Source of the DNA: Certhia americana
Lineage: Eukaryota; Chordata; Aves; Passeriformes; Certhiidae
DNA: 64,000 nucleotides
Assembly: GCA_018697195.1 (NCBI GenBank)
Contig: JAGMWU010000039.1
Span: 449,817 to 513,816, forward strand
Direction of reading: 5' to 3'
In this document: positions 13,456 to 27,739 of the stretch, one piece after another
Layout: each line of letters opens with the position of its first letter
Position numbering within the stretch: position 1 is the first letter of the stretch
Made by a program: the position numbers and the translations under genes
Notes under the pieces: generated by a model
What the model was told of the DNA's origin: nothing
Databases searched by the model: none
What the model saw: the letters and a program-made list of their open reading frames with translations, nothing else

Positions 13456-15479
13456 TATAATTAGGAAGGAGACTGTGCCTCCTTCATTTCAGACACCTGA
13501 ATAAGACTGCAAAATTGTGGCAGAAAATGACCAATCTGTTTAAGAAAGTACAATATCACCATGAAGAATTGGATTTATCATAACTCTTCCGCATGCTACA
13601 TAATAATATTTTTCATGCAAACATATGCTTTTGCCAAAGACTTCTCTCACTTTTATCTGAACTTTGAAAAGACTCCAAAGAGCTGTGCGAGCCAATAGCC
13701 CACATTTAAGGCAATTTGCGAACTGCGCACCGAGTTCATGAATACTGACAATTCAACAAACAACCTAGCCTTTGAATGGCCATGTTGATCCCAACTTTCA
13801 GCAATTAAACTCCACTTACATCCTCAGAAAACTCTTGCAGGAAACAGCGTTTTCACCTTTACACATATGGAGTCACCGTGAACACACAGAGTCCAGGAGA
13901 ATTCATGGCTTGCTTACAGCCCCCACAAACCACTGGAATTATTTTGGATGCTGTTCTCTCTGGCTGTGCCATGTGAAAGGAGCGGAGAGGAGGGAGAAAA
14001 ACAAACAAGGTGTGCTCCATGCAGGTGGGACCAGGAACGGGAAGCACGCAGCTCCTGAAAAATCAGAGTGCACCTTACAGTTCCTGTCCCAGGATAGTAA
14101 CAGTGCCACAGAGGTGGCAACACTCACAAGGAACATCAAAAGGGGAGGGTGACAGGAGCTGGAAGAGGAAGACAACTGTCTCCTTTCAAAGGAAATTCAG
14201 CTTGCCTGCTTCCCCTCTCCTCCTCAAAGTTTGAAAAGGCCTTGTCCTCACAAGGCACGATCTGTTAGATCCATCAAGACCTGAGAAAAAAGGTGTCAAA
14301 CCAGTTAATACTCTGATTTTTAAGTAGGATTTTAAATAGCTTTTAAACATTTAGCAAAACTAGATTCTCCATAGGACTTTTGCATCTATACTTTAAGTAT
14401 TATGAAATATAAATTAAGTTCACAATCTAGTATTTTTGTCATGGGAATGGTTCTCAAGTTCCTAGGCTTAGCAGATGGTCGATAACAGATTTCACTATTT
14501 CCTGTTTTTCCCCCATTTTCTTGGATTTCAGCAACAGAATAGATCTTTTCCTGAGCAATCTGTTCAGTTTGATTGCGTGTCTTTTCTGAATTATATCCAG
14601 TACTTATTTTTCTTTTGTAGTATCCCCCCCTCCACCATGTCCCTTCTCCGAACACTGGAAGTTCTCTCTTTGGTTTCTAGCTGCTGGACAAGAGTAAAAG
14701 TTAACCTCAGACGAAGCAGACAAAACGTATGCTGACTTCCACACTGCTTTTCTCAAGTTGTTTCTATTATGCAAATTATTCCCAATGAGTCACACATGCA
14801 CACACACCTCCTAACCTGCAAGTTTGTTTTTACAGAATCATAACTCACTTCTGTCTCTGCTCCAACACATTGTCCAACTTTCAGGATTCCACCACAGTTA
14901 CTCCCAGTTATCTCCATAAACACTTTACAGGGAAGTGCACAATTCCTACATAACCAAATTCAAACTTTTCTAATTCAGAACAAATCTACCTCCTGCCTTG
15001 AAACTACCTCTACCTCCAAAGAGAGGACCAGGATGCTTTCCCTGCCTTTCCAGGTGCTCCCTCCACATCAAAGTACATCTGCACTCCGAGGTTCACTGCA
15101 ACAGTGGCTGTTCCCCGCTCTGCAAACGATATGTGATGGAGAGGAACACATTCAGCAGATTTATAAAAAGTTTGAATTGCTCTTGAGAACAGTCATCCAC
15201 TGGCCTCCCTGCTGCCATAAAGGGAAATGCTCCCAGCACACTGACAAGAGAGGAAAATCCCAGGTTCCCTAGCTCTTTAAGCCAGTGCAATAAATCAAGA
15301 GTTACATAACTTCTTTTCTTCCCCCTCCTAAAAATACATTCCTAGCCTGAAACATAATTATTAAGTCTGAAAAAATAAAATGACGTTTCCATGGTTTTTA
15401 CTAGCTCTCAGGCTGAAACATGGAGGCCTTTGGAAGAAAGCTGCTGTAGGGAAATGGGAAGGTTACAGAGGCAGCAGCA
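13456..15479. other. Unique non-coding DNA
   Basis: A 126-codon + frame lies at 13772-14152, with overlapping minus frames over the same bases. Overlapping open frames on both strands argue for chance. A strong acceptor-like tract (TTATTTTTCTTTTGTAG) ends at about 14620 on +, but no matching donor and no recognised peptide follow it. Confidence 0.45.
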
Positions 15480-16030
15480 TTCCACGAGAATAGAGGAAGA
15501 TGCACAGTGCCCGGAGCTGAGGATCATGTACAGACAAGTGATGGCTTTTATCTGAAATGCTGCTGTCCCACTGCTCCCCTACAGTCTGGGGGACCTGCCC
15601 CCTCACTGGGGTGGCACAGCAAATATGCACATTGTCTGCTCCATGGCTGGCTGGGTTTCAGAGGAGATGATCTACCCTGGACGGGATGCTCTCTCAGGTC
15701 TCCAGGGGCAGAGGATATGGCCCGAGGGCCCCTGGGGTGGCTGCTGCACCCACAACACCCACGCCCCTCCTGGCCCTGGAGGGGCCCATGGGTCTCCACA
15801 GGTACATGCAAGCTGCAAACGAGGTCATCTCCAGCAGCTCCTGCTCTCTGAGCACAGATGGAGGCACTCCAAGAGTAGAAGATTATTTCTGGCTGGCCAT
15901 CTCGGGCTGCAGTTGCCTGTCCCAGCCGAGCTGAGCCACAGCCCTTTGCTGCCAGCCTTGGGAACAGGTGCTGCTCCTAAGGAGAACTAGCAGCAGCCAT
16001 CACTGCCAACACCGAGGGGCTTTGTGCCCT
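15480..16030. other. GC-rich block with overlapping open frames
   Basis: G+C is clearly higher than the surrounding DNA, with runs such as GGCCCCTGGGGTGGCTGC and CCTGGCCCTGGAGGGGCCCA. + strand frames of 82-121 codons (15507-15851, 15625-15990, 15686-15934) and an 87-codon minus frame overlap over the same bases. That is what G+C-rich, stop-poor sequence gives by chance. CpG is not strongly enriched, so it is not a CpG island. It might be an unrecognised exon, lncRNA segment or decayed mobile element. Confidence 0.3.
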
Positions 16031-19000
16031 GCTCCTGGGAAGGACAAACTTCAGCAGCACAACTCTAGACTTCCTTCATCTAGGGAACATCAGAAACCTT
16101 GAGGGTCTGTTTCTTGGATCAGAGGAGCTGTAATCTTTTTATAACTAGTTAAATGATGTCATATGCTCATTAGCTTTCCAGGCTCTATTTGGAAGGCAAT
16201 TTTTTTTTTTTTTTTAATTCTCTTGTTCCCTTTTTTTTACTTGACTGCTTAGTTTCTATTCAGCACGAGTGCTCTGCTCCGAAAATTCTGCCAAAGGTTT
16301 TCCACATTCTCTGCACAGCCCTCTAACTGCATTGCAGAAAAATAAGACTCATATATACACACTCAACCTCGCTCCTCAAATATCTTTAAAAGTTTTGCCT
16401 TTTCGTACCAAGTTCCTACTGGAAAAAAATAAGTTGATAATCAACCCAGAAATACAATTCTGCATGTTCCTGCACCAAGCCAAAACCACAGAATTTACTA
16501 CCACAGAAAACACAGAAGTAAAATGAATGAAATTAATCTATCAGGGTTTTTTCCCTCTCCCATCTCTGCTAGGTCATTGCAGAAATCCAGAAAAATAAAT
16601 AATCTGAAATCAAAACAGAAGCACTAGATTCAGCTACACTTCTTCAATGCATAAGAAGAACCTACTCACACTTTACAGCCTTTGTAAAATTAGAAGCAAT
16701 TATGAAATGATACAGGAATTACCTTGTTCAGTCTGGGATTAAAAATATTAATCTTGGGTAGGATGTTAGGAAAAACAGTAATACAGCAATCACTGAACTA
16801 TTCTGAAATTCTTTGCAAAATTAGCTCAGAATACTCTCTGATCCTGTGAGACGGCTATGGAGTTGTCCTGTATGACTGTCTGAACTGTTCCATTATGTAG
16901 TTTGCAAGTTGTATTTAGACAAAAGAGAGTACAAATACACCCCAACATGTATGACCATAACTGAACTGTCCAAACTGTGCTAGAGTAGACTTTTTCTGGG
17001 GCATTTTCTTAAGAAGTGAAACAGATATTTGTCTTACTGAATTGTAATGCATGACAAGGCTGAATTTCATCTTTTCCCTATTTATGTCAGAATGGAAGAA
17101 ACCAGCAGACAGATCTTTCTCCTATAGCACCGAAGTTCTTGCATGCTTAGAACTCTGATTATAAAACTGGAGGAAACTCCGTGGTTTGTGCCATCCTCCA
17201 CCTTACAAGGTAGCCACTTTCATAAATTCCTAAGCTTTATTTCAGAACCAATCAAATGTTTTGATCTTATGATCAAAATTATCCCCTTCAAAGAGGTGTT
17301 TCTGAGCACTGCCTTTCCAGTGACAAGACTTTTAATCCACAGATTAAATGCAGCCAACCCAAGCTAAATGCACTTACCCTTGTCCCAGCAGTATCAATCT
17401 TCACCTTAAACAAAAAAGCAACTGCAAAAATTTTTAAAACAGTTCTGCTCCCTCCAAAAGCCTCATTTAAAAACAAAACAATCCACCCCCTATACATTCT
17501 CTCAGCTTTCCCTTTCCCAGACAGATATCACCTGCTTTACTACCCTCAAGGCAAAGAGAACTGATCTTCTCCTGAGTTTGCAAGCAAACCTTGTACAACC
17601 CCTACAGCACAGATCATCTTATTTATTTCAGAACATTACTTGTATATGGTCTAATGGTGTCCCAAGTCTTTCTTCTTTACATTTTCATAAAACTAACACT
17701 GTCCTGCTAAAAAGATCCCTTAGCACACTGCTGAGGATTATCATCATCACCACATAAGGATAAGAGTCATGGACAGGCACTGGATACCTAATTAAAGGAG
17801 TGGGACAAAGCTCAAATGAAGGAAATGCAAGACCATGCATTTAGTTACTCTTGACTCAGCTGCTGCCAAAAGCTTGGGCAGAGGAAAATGACAGAAGACA
17901 AAGACCAGTTGTTATCTACTAATAAGCATTCTTTAGCACAAACCATTTGTGTCTCCCCATGAGACAGTCTTAATCCAACACCTCTCTTTTTTATTTCTTC
18001 ATTCCTCTCTACTTTGAAATGATGCATTTTCTATTTGCCACTATACCAAAGACTCCACTGAAATTTTATCTTAGTCTGGTAGGATTACTTTTGGCAAAGG
18101 CTTTATTTCAATTACTTTGTATCTACCTGTTTCTCCAACAAATGTGGTTTTAGTGCTTTGCATGTGATGGACTTCAGGTTTGTAGGCCTGCAGTTCCATG
18201 AACCAATATATTCCATTTCTCAAAGTTCAGTATTTCATGGTAAATGTTTCACATATTTTCTAATGAAATAAACCTTGAGAGGAATGTGAAACCTCCTCCT
18301 CCAGTCTGAGCTGAATCAAAAAAGGAACAGGTCCATTGATTCTGATCAAATATGAAGGCCTCTGCCAGCAAAGCTCCCTAAAATGTTGTCAGAACACATA
18401 TGGAAGTTTAGTCCTTGGAACAGCCACGAGGATATTTTATTACTTCCTCAAAGATAAATTTCATTCTGAGGGACTTTTGCTTCCAAAAAAATTGGCAATA
18501 AAGATCTTCTTAGGAGGTTGCCTAAATCCAGACACATACAGGAGTTTTACTTGCAACTCCTACAAAAGCAAGAAACACAACATTTCATTAATTCTGTTCC
18601 CTAAAGAAGGAATATGTGTGATTCACAGAGGAATTATTTCCAAAGGTAGACACATCCATTTTTTTCTGTTTCTTCCCCCACCATAGATACAAGTATGTAA
18701 TATACCACGGTGTGAAAGCAGAATGGAAATCCATTGCAGGAAGCAAGTTTTCAGACAGAGACTTCTGGACAATTGTCTTCTAGGTCATAGAAATACCCTC
18801 GTATGTCTTACGGAGGTCTGCATGCTATGCTCAGGAAAAGATGAAGTAAAGGATTCTACCACTTGACTGACTAAATAAACTCAAGCCCAAAATTTGTTTA
18901 CAAATACTCTTAAACAATATTAGTAATTGAAATTCAACAGTGGAAGTACAATAGGTGCAGTACACAAATGGCAAAATGGTAATTTTTTTAGTTTCCTGTG

Positions 19001-19539
19001 CAGAATAGAAACCAAATCACTAGGAATACCATTTTGCTTCAAATAAAAGCATTCTCACTTCCTCTGTGGCCCAGGATTTTCTTCTTCATATTATAAAAGG
19101 TTTACGTTATAAAGCTACTTGAAATTAGATAAAGCCATAGCAGAAATTAAACAGGAATGAAACAACTGACGAAGAAGAGAGATGCTGTTGAAGCACTAAT
19201 ATGCTGCCAAACTTCTCCAAAGTCATTAACGTCTCTATCAAACCTGAGAAAACTCATAGATTCATTATGTATAAAAAGCTGCATTACCTCACCCAGAAGC
19301 AATGAAAGCAAGAATAAATTTGAGAGAAAGCAGCTTTCTCAGCACAGCCAACTTGGTGAACTTCAGCTCTGGATTTTCATCCGTGTTGCAAGGAGAGAAA
19401 CCAGCCACATCTGACTGTGCAACACATACTCCAAACAGCACAGGACACCAATTGCTCCATCTTTATGGCTGGTTTTAAACATTGGACATTAAGGAAGTTT
19501 GTTTCCAAGGAAGGGAAAGGACAATGGCCCATGGTTAAT
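16031..19539. other. Unique non-coding DNA with a poly-T run
   Basis: A T run lies at about 16200-16215. No repeat family, exon or RNA gene is recognised in the rest. Confidence 0.5.
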
Positions 19540-19594
19540 AAAAAAAAAACCAAAAAAAACCAAACAAACAAAAACAACAAACAAACAAACAAAC
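19540..19594 (+). repeat. A/C-rich tract with CAAA repeats
   Basis: Ten A residues, then ACC-interrupted A runs, then several CAAA/CAAACAAA units. It is oriented A-rich on the + strand like the other tracts in the window. Confidence 0.9.
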
Positions 19595-21659
19595 ATGTGG
19601 ATGTGATTTTATACATCTGCTCTCTGTACCTTGAAGGTGTTGGGTGGTTTATTACACTCAGACCAGCAAGAAAATGTTATACCTCACATTCTACAAACCA
19701 GTAGCTACTTCTTGAACTATTCACAGAAAATGCTTATTTCTTTTTGGGAAACTGTCTGCAAGGATCAGGAAAGAAAAAAGAGGCAAATCAAAACTGAATT
19801 TATGAATCCAAAACAATTCCTGGAGAGGCATGTTCCCCTCCCCCAACTAATTTTTTTTTTTTTTTTTAAACAAACAAATTTCTAGTGAGGCCATTTGGCA
19901 TTTTTTTAGTATGAAATGCCATCAGTTCCTCCTGCTGTCATACGCCACTGTCACCCTGATGTATTTTTCTCACAGAACCATCACTTTTGGGACTACTCTA
20001 TCATAAGAGCCACCGCATTACATTTGACAACCTGTACTAGATAAAATGAAGGGCATCCAAACTGGCACAAGGTCATTCAGACTTGAATCTTTATGGAGAG
20101 CATTTAAATTGTGCATTTAGTATAAAAAATGTACTGAAAAAGAATCAAGATTGCATGAAAAGTGCTTTAAGTTGGTATGATTTGGGATAAAATTAGCAAG
20201 AATAGTCTCTCTGCCAAGTGCTATAAAATGATGATGCAATAATTTTACCCTTTTAAGTTAGCACATGTATGGAAGTGATTAAAATGTTTCCTTTTCAAAA
20301 TTAAAAAGGAAAACTGCAAAAGAGACTACGAAACCACTTCTTGAAGTTTAGGCATGCAAAGGAACAGCACAAACGCAACCACTTGAATTTCACAGACCAA
20401 GGTCTGTTGGGTTTTTTCCTTGATTGAAATCCATAGTCAACTGTTTCACACCAAAAATGAGCATGGTGTGAGATGAGATGCATTTTTTCGGTTGCATCTC
20501 CACTATTCCTAAATTCTCCAGCTGAGGATTAAGTTGACTAGCCAGGAGGACACCAGACTGAAGGCAAAGTTACAGCACAAAAACTGTGTGACACACAGAG
20601 CACTACTGCTAAAAATATTAACATTCTCCCCATGTTTTCCCCAGTTGCTTACACAAATGCCAGGTGTTTGGCTAAAAGGGAAAACCAAGGGAAAAGTCTT
20701 CCTTTAGCGAAGCAGTGACACAAACAGGGTGAGAAAAAGGGTGACATAAATCACATCCTCCAGATATTAAATCTACAGGTTCCACCCTTCCTGAAAAGGC
20801 TGTGAGATACATAGGACATTTTACATGAAAGCCCTTTTTCTGTTTTGCATATGGGGATGACTCAGTTGCTCTACTTGATCTTGCGCTGAGATGGATCTGC
20901 AGGAAAACTCTCTGAAGCACAGGGGCGCCAAGGGTAGTCTGTGATCCAACTGTGCTGGAGAATGGATGTCATCAGCTAAGCAGCTCGCAAATAAATGACA
21001 AGAATTATGCTCCAGAAACGGAAGTCCTCGGCTTTGAAGAGACGTGCTCTAGACCTCCCACAGCCCGCTACAAGTCATCTGAATTTCTAAATGCATGGCT
21101 TGACTTCTGATGCAAAAAATAAAGCAAGTGAGGTACTGCATTAGTAACCAGCAACCATCTACAAGGAATCCAACTGGGAATCCAAAGCACTTCTTGCAGG
21201 GTCACACCCAGGCCTGGCAAGACTTTACCTAGCAAGCTTAACACTGGCATTGCCAACAGTCAAGCCAGGAGAGATGGGGAACCAGCTCTGAGTTAGCCAG
21301 ACAGGGACTCCGATCCACACCTCTGCTTTGCAAAATAATGGCCCAGAATTTGGGTAAAAGCCTATCCCAGTTTGGTAACAAATGAGAGGCTGCGCCACAA
21401 AATAAAGAATACCAAGTAACAAGCAACAGAACAAAAAAAGAATAGGAAATTCATTAGGAAAAAATAAAGACGTTGGCCAATTTTCCTCAAATGACATGGT
21501 TTCTGAACAAAACTGACAATAAGAATAGAAAGCACAGGAAAAGCCTGAAAGAACAGACCCCTTGCTAAGTTGTCAGCAATTGGGCACATAGGACAGGCAC
21601 ATTGAACAGAAAGCAGCAGATTACTCAGTTCCAGAATGAGAGGCTTGTATCATGGGAGG
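19595..21659. other. Unique non-coding DNA; AT-rich block near 20.1-20.3 kb
   Basis: A T run lies at 19851-19867. The stretch around 20090-20300 is AT-rich and repeat-free, with words such as ATGATGATGCAATAATTTTA. It resembles conserved non-coding sequence in character only. No coding signal was found. Confidence 0.4.
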
Positions 21660-21790
21660 GCAATAAATAATTTCCAGCCCATTGGTTGTTTAAGCATCCT
21701 CCTAATTTACGTCTATTAGGGATATGCATATTGAGATTAACAAGCCTGACTAGGCTGCAACAAGCCCGTATTCAGGAGTCTGAAAGAGAG
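21660..21790. promoter_or_regulatory. Palindrome-bearing block, possible enhancer
   Basis: CCATTGGTTGTTT is followed by CCTAATTTACGTCTATTAGG (6-bp inverted arms CCTAAT/ATTAGG around 8 bp, 21701-21720). The perfect palindrome ATATGCATAT (21722-21731) comes next, then TTGAGATTAACAAG. CCAAT-box, homeodomain-like and POU-like words within 70 bp suggest a transcription-factor platform. Function is inferred from motif density only. Confidence 0.3.
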
Positions 21791-24700
21791 ATCTGCCCCA
21801 AAGAATATAGTTTTAAAAGCAGTTTTGGGGAAAGCTAATAAAAGGAAAGCAATGCAATGAAAAGCTTCCAGGCTGTTGGAAGACAAGCCTCAAATCACAT
21901 GCACAGAGTCCATTACTGATGGAAGCTGAGCATAACTTTACCTGTAAGGACAGATTCACAGTTTCTGAAAAACGAATTCTTATAGTCTTCAGGATGCTTT
22001 AACTTAGATTATCAGTGTACCAAGCAGAGAAAGTACTCATTACACAACAGACTAATTGTCTATGGAGGCTGCCATCTCCACAGGCAGATGCAGGTGAGAG
22101 AGCCACAGTACCTGCTGCCACATCTAGCTCTCAAATCACAAGTATTTATCTGGATATTTGATTAACAATGAATGTAAAGACTGGAAGAGGACATGGCATT
22201 AATATGGCTGTGCTCTGGATGGTAAACCAAACCAAGAACCACATTTTTTTTAAAATCCACCTAGAAAGGAGTACCACCCATGAAATGGGTGCATCCCCCT
22301 TCCTTTATGCTGTTTTCTTAAGAGTGGCTAAAATGGACAAGAGCCACTCCAAAGGAGCTCACCATGACCTGCTGGAGTAAACCAGATACTGGTAATCTTT
22401 AGATGTATTTGCTTAGAGTAGTCAGATAGGAAAACAGTGAAAGCAAACTAACATGCAATACAAAATACAAACTTCCACAATTTGTGGAAGAGGTGCAAAG
22501 AAGAACTCTTTGAGCACTGAAGGTAACAGAGAATTCAAAATAGGTCACTTCACTTTTGTTAGGAGAAACTGTGCATACTAAAATGACTTTTAAAGGGCTT
22601 TTAGACAATCATCTGTGACCAAATCAGGAGAAAAGCTTTTAAAAGGCAGGGTAATAAACCACAGAAATAAGCCAAGAAGGGAAGCTGTAGATCCTCCATT
22701 TTTTATTATACTCTAAAAAAGACATATGATCTCACTTGGAAGATACCTCAGCTGAAGAAGTTGTGCTTTTGTTAATCACGCAGTGTGGAGCTCAGTGCTG
22801 CACAGTGGTGGGGTCAGGAGCCAGGATTCAACAGAATTCAGCAGCCATGGAGCTTCTGCCAAAAGCCCAGGCTTTGAGCTGCCCAGCACCCTTTAGAAGG
22901 TTGATTAGTCCAGGTCTCACAGCCTTGTTTAAATGTTAGAATACCATCTCAGTTATTTCACCTTCATCAACTACTGTCAGGGGAGCAACAGTTTTTTTCT
23001 GGCTGAAGTTGTATGCGGTGACTAATTTTCCTTTTTTTTTTTTTTTTTTTTCCCAAAGAATAAAAAGATTACTCCAAATTTATTATTTGCTTCATTTCTA
23101 TCCACAAGATGAATAAAGCCAAATGAAGGCTATTTCCACAGCCTGAAGAAAGCATATTACAGAACCACATTCAATGTTAATTTAATATTCATAAAACCGA
23201 TACTAAGTTACAGAACATATTTAAGCAGAGAAATAAAGTCTTTTGCTAAACTTCCACTATTTCTCAGTTTTTCACAGACAGCATTAGGAGACTTGCTAGA
23301 AATGAGCTTATTTCACCATGCTGAAGAGAAACTGAAGTGCATACCACATGCACACCCCTTTTCTGAGTAGGGTTAAATCCCCATTATTGGCAGTGCTCTG
23401 GTGAATTGTGCATTCAAAGCAGTGGAAAAAATTCTTGCAATCATTTTAAATGGACATGATTATTTTTCTGTCCAGCTACGCCTGGCCATCTCAAGCATAA
23501 TTTACAACAGAAACATACAATAAAAGCTTCAGGTTAGATTTCCTCAAGAAATACTTTCTTCTTGGATTTTTAAACACCTTATCAAAGTTTCACCATGTCT
23601 CCCCTGTTCAACATTGAAAATATGATATAAATATTGAGATGTCAATATTAGAAAAAAAAAATTACACTTTGTAAACACCTTTGCAGTGTACGGAAGCAAT
23701 ATGCAAAAATTAATCCACCATGACAGATCTCCAAGAAAGAGTCCCCAATCTTTTCACAAAAACTGATGTCCTTTTGTCAGCCAGTAAAGCTTGTGCAAGC
23801 TACAAGGAGTTAAAATCTAGCACTGCATGGCTGAGATTATTTGCTGATGCTCTAACACCAACCAAAACTTTCAGCCAGTGCATATTTGCTGCTGTAGAAC
23901 GAATATTTAACTGCTAATATTTAATTTAAAACTAACACTTCCTTAAAATAAAACACATCTATATGCATTAAGTCCATATGCATCAACTATAGCACAGCCT
24001 CCAAGCTGTCATTTAGGAAAGAAAAAAAAAACAAACCTTGAACCCAACAACTTGGCTTCCTGTGGGCACCACAAAGATCACTCATCAGTAGATAAAAATA
24101 AATGAATTGAAATTAACCCCAGAAACATCTTATCATTTATTTGTGCAGGCCAATGCCACTCCAGAACAAATGCCATACTGTCTTTCATATGAAAAAAAAT
24201 CTGTTTGAATGCATCTATACTGAAGTCAACAGGGCTGCACAGTGGGTCAGCATTATCTGAAGATCCAAGAGCTGCACAGAGTTGGCTTGGGACAAGGTTC
24301 ATCTAGAGAACTTGTATTTCTGATGAAGAAGCACTGACTGAAGGAAGGAAACCTGACTGTCTCACCTCAGAATCAGATTGCAGCAGGATAAAACATCACC
24401 CAACAAGCTGAAGAGAGAGGATGTCAAATGAAAGGAACTGCCAACATTACACTGGGTTTATGACCCTTTGTAAGTGGTACTATATGCAGTTTTCATAGTG
24501 GTGACACGTATTTCTAACGTGAGTCTGAAAAAAGGCCCTAAAGATTGAGTATTAAAGAAAGCCTAAAACTTCACAGCATTTTGAGCACATGGAGTAAGAT
24601 CTACAGCTTGAGCTTGCTCTGCCTCCTTCATCAGGCTCATACTCACTTCAGACTCCTCAATACCGAAATCAGTGCAAAGCCTCAACTCCACGTGGCACAG

Positions 24701-26847
24701 GTGTAAATCTGAGAAGTACTTGATGAAATTAGGAGATAAGAGATGCTTGTGCACACCCACCTCCTGCAATGCACTCCTGCTCCTTGCCAGAAATGGCCCA
24801 CGCCACTGAAAAGCACCTTGGCTGTGCTGCTATTCCATACAGGAAGCACTGCAGTATTCGGCTTTTCATTTAAAAAAAACCCAAAACAACAGCTCAACAT
24901 TAAAGAAAAATGACAGATAGAATCTTTTCATTGGCTTTCTTCAGCCATTACATTTGGGAAGGGAGAGAAATACAGGTCCATTCCATATACTTCAATGGCT
25001 TAGGGAGAACTTACTGTAAAAAAAATCAGAGATGAGAAAGAGCCTCTTAGAAATATAAGACTATTTAAGGAGATAAATCATTAAAGAAGAGAGAATTATT
25101 ATTTTGAAATATACTATAAATAACTTAGTCAAATCCTCCTGTTGTGACCTAGACAAAAATACACACTGCTTCAACAGGAACTGTTCCCTACTGCAAAATA
25201 TGAGCAGCCTTGAACATTTACCGTGGATGTTCACATGCATATTTATGAGAAATATCACTTCCAGCTAGTTTGCCTATTGACTGGCATAAGTCAATCACAT
25301 GCAGAAAATGAAAAAAGAAGGTGAGCAGTGGCCACGTGAGATATTCTACAAAAGCCTTGGGAAGTTGAGACAGGACAGCAGCGACTGCCTCTTCAGAGCT
25401 AAAAACATCTTTAAGCAGCACAAGTGTATGCGTTGCTGTGCCAGCAAGTATGCCTTAGAGATGCGTGTTTAGCAGATCCAGACATAATCCAAAACGCTAC
25501 CCAGAAATTGCAGGGGTGATAGCTACCCAATGTTTATTTTCTGCACATCCTCAAGCTTGGCAGGGAGGTTACATAGCTTCAGTATCAGTCAGAGAAAACA
25601 GGTCCATGCTATCAACAAAATTAATTAATATAATCTCGAAAATGCATTCTCCCTTAGCTTTCCTCACTGCTTCAACCCTCCCCCCCCAAACACCTGGTCC
25701 TTGAAAAGCCCTTCAACTGCAGTGGTAAAGCACGAAATACAGACAAGCAGGTATTTTATATGTGAAATTGTGGTTTAGATTTCAGAAATGAGACCTTGCA
25801 AATAATGGATGAGGAAGCAGAACATTGTACAAATGTCAGCTTTTGCTTTGCAGCATCCTCCTAGGTTTCTGTTATAGTTACACAGGCAGAATTGCAGCAG
25901 CTCGTCAGGGTTTGTCAAAATCTGGACTGTGGTCTCATTCTGCTAAGGATGGTACTCAACACATGTGGAGAAACATTTCTATGCCTCTGTGGAATTAACT
26001 CATCCATTAGCTAAACCTCATCAAAAAATAAAACTGAAATAAAATAAGACAATACATTTTTGGCCTATTTTCAAAGTTTTGCTTTGCTCGTGGTATAAAA
26101 CTTAAGGTGTTGAATACTATTTGGATTGCTTTAAGTGTCTCTTTCCATACACAAATAAATAATAACCTCTGTAAAAATATTTTCCATGGATTTACTGCTC
26201 ATTAAAAATAAAGAAAACTCCCTGTCAGCTCATGAAAATGACAAACCCACCAGAAATATTTTTTCAATGAAAAATCCATCCAAATAAAGCTTGTAGAAAA
26301 AAAAGCAAGAAAAAACAACCGAAAGTTCTTCCTGGCCAGGAGACCAAGCCAGCTCCCATCATCCTCAGTCTGAGTCCTGATCTTTTCTTCAGCATTATCT
26401 CCTTGCTCTCAACACAAACACCTAATTACTATCATGAAAACGGGCACAAGGAAGCTGCTGGAAAGTCCCTGTTTTTTGCAAAGGAAAGCACAACTGGAAT
26501 GGTAAGGATGAATGGCTGGAGATTGCTTAGGAGTCGATACACAGAAAAGCAGGAGACAGTGTGGGGCCTTTTACAGGATTTCATTGCTTAGCTCAAGCTA
26601 AGCAGTCCAGACAAACATTAGCTGTATTTGATAAAGATCAAACACCCTCCACACCCATCCTTCCCAAAATACACAATAACAGTCCAGCATGACCATCTCC
26701 CTCAGACTCAGGTTGTCAGAGGAAAGGCCAAGACACTTTAACCTTTCACACAGTCACATGTTAACTGGAATTCAAGTGCTACAAGCAAATGTACTACTCA
26801 ACACTCCTGTATATTTGGGCACCCATTTTCTACCTCAACAAAGAGAA
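21791..26847. other. Unique non-coding DNA
   Basis: A poly-T run lies at 23032-23051 and small A/C tracts near 24022 and 24872. None of the short open frames (60-80 codons) is recognisable or splice-supported. No RNA gene was seen. Confidence 0.5.
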
Positions 26848-26925
26848 CAGAATCAGAGAATGCTTTGCGTTGGAAACAACCTTAATGATCAGCATGCAGA
26901 AAATTTATTGCAGCCACCCACCCTG
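26848..26925 (-). repeat. CR1 LINE fragment (3' tip, degraded)
   Basis: AGAATCAGAGAATGCTTTGC, GTTGGAAACAACCTTAATGA and TCAGC follow in the order of the reverse-complemented CR1 3' end (GAATCATAGAATGG... GTTGGAAGGGACCTTAAAGA). A weaker match with CACCCACCCTGGC may carry it to about 26925. It is a minus-strand, heavily 5'-truncated copy and more diverged than the 1.3 kb fragment. Confidence 0.75.
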
Positions 26926-27739
26926 GCTAAGATACCAATTCTCAGAGTATAACAATTAGCAGTCCGTGCACAAGCAAGTAAAATAAATCCAATCCTGTAA
27001 TCCATGCACAGCACTTCATCAGATGCATTTCTGCAAAATTGAGAACAGTTCTGAGACAAAACTATTGAGGACATAATTAGAGATGCAAATAGTAACTTGG
27101 AACTTTTAGTACTAAACATTGCATTGCAAAATTAGCCAGACAAACTTAGTTAAGCGCAGCAGAAAAAACAGCTCCCAACTATGCTTCTCACCCTGGTATA
27201 CACGCGAAAAAAATGGAAGCAAACAGAAAGTTTTATTAATTAGAAGTGTTAAGACGCAAGAAAGGCAAAGTACTAACCATCATTAGCATGAATAAAAAAG
27301 CCACAAAACCTCATTTAACTTCAGTGGAGCAAACAAAAAAGGTACAAATAGCCATATTAAAATTGTGGAACTGCTGCTAGTAGTGAAAAGGAAAGAAAAA
27401 AAAAGGCAAAAACAATAAAAGAAAAAAAAAGGAAAGAAAAAAGCACACAGAGGAGAGGTATTTTTGTTTAGTATCTGATTAGTTAATATTAAACAGTGGC
27501 TCTAAACATTTAACTCTTTCTTTTAGTCAGGTCCAAATAACTCACAACAAAATACATTCAAGAGAGTTTATCTGAGTTATTAACACTCCTTTCCAGAAAG
27601 TCCTAGAGTACCAGGGAAGCTCCAAAAGCCCAGAAAAAAACTAGGATTGCTGCAATACTTAAAATGATAATTGCAGAAAATAACTTTATGATAGCCTGTC
27701 ATCTGAATACTGAGCCCATCAAAATAGTGAGAAGTTTGA
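26926..27739. other. Unique AT-rich DNA with A/G-rich runs
   Basis: Purine-rich A runs with G lie around 27385-27445. No further feature is recognised. Confidence 0.45.
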
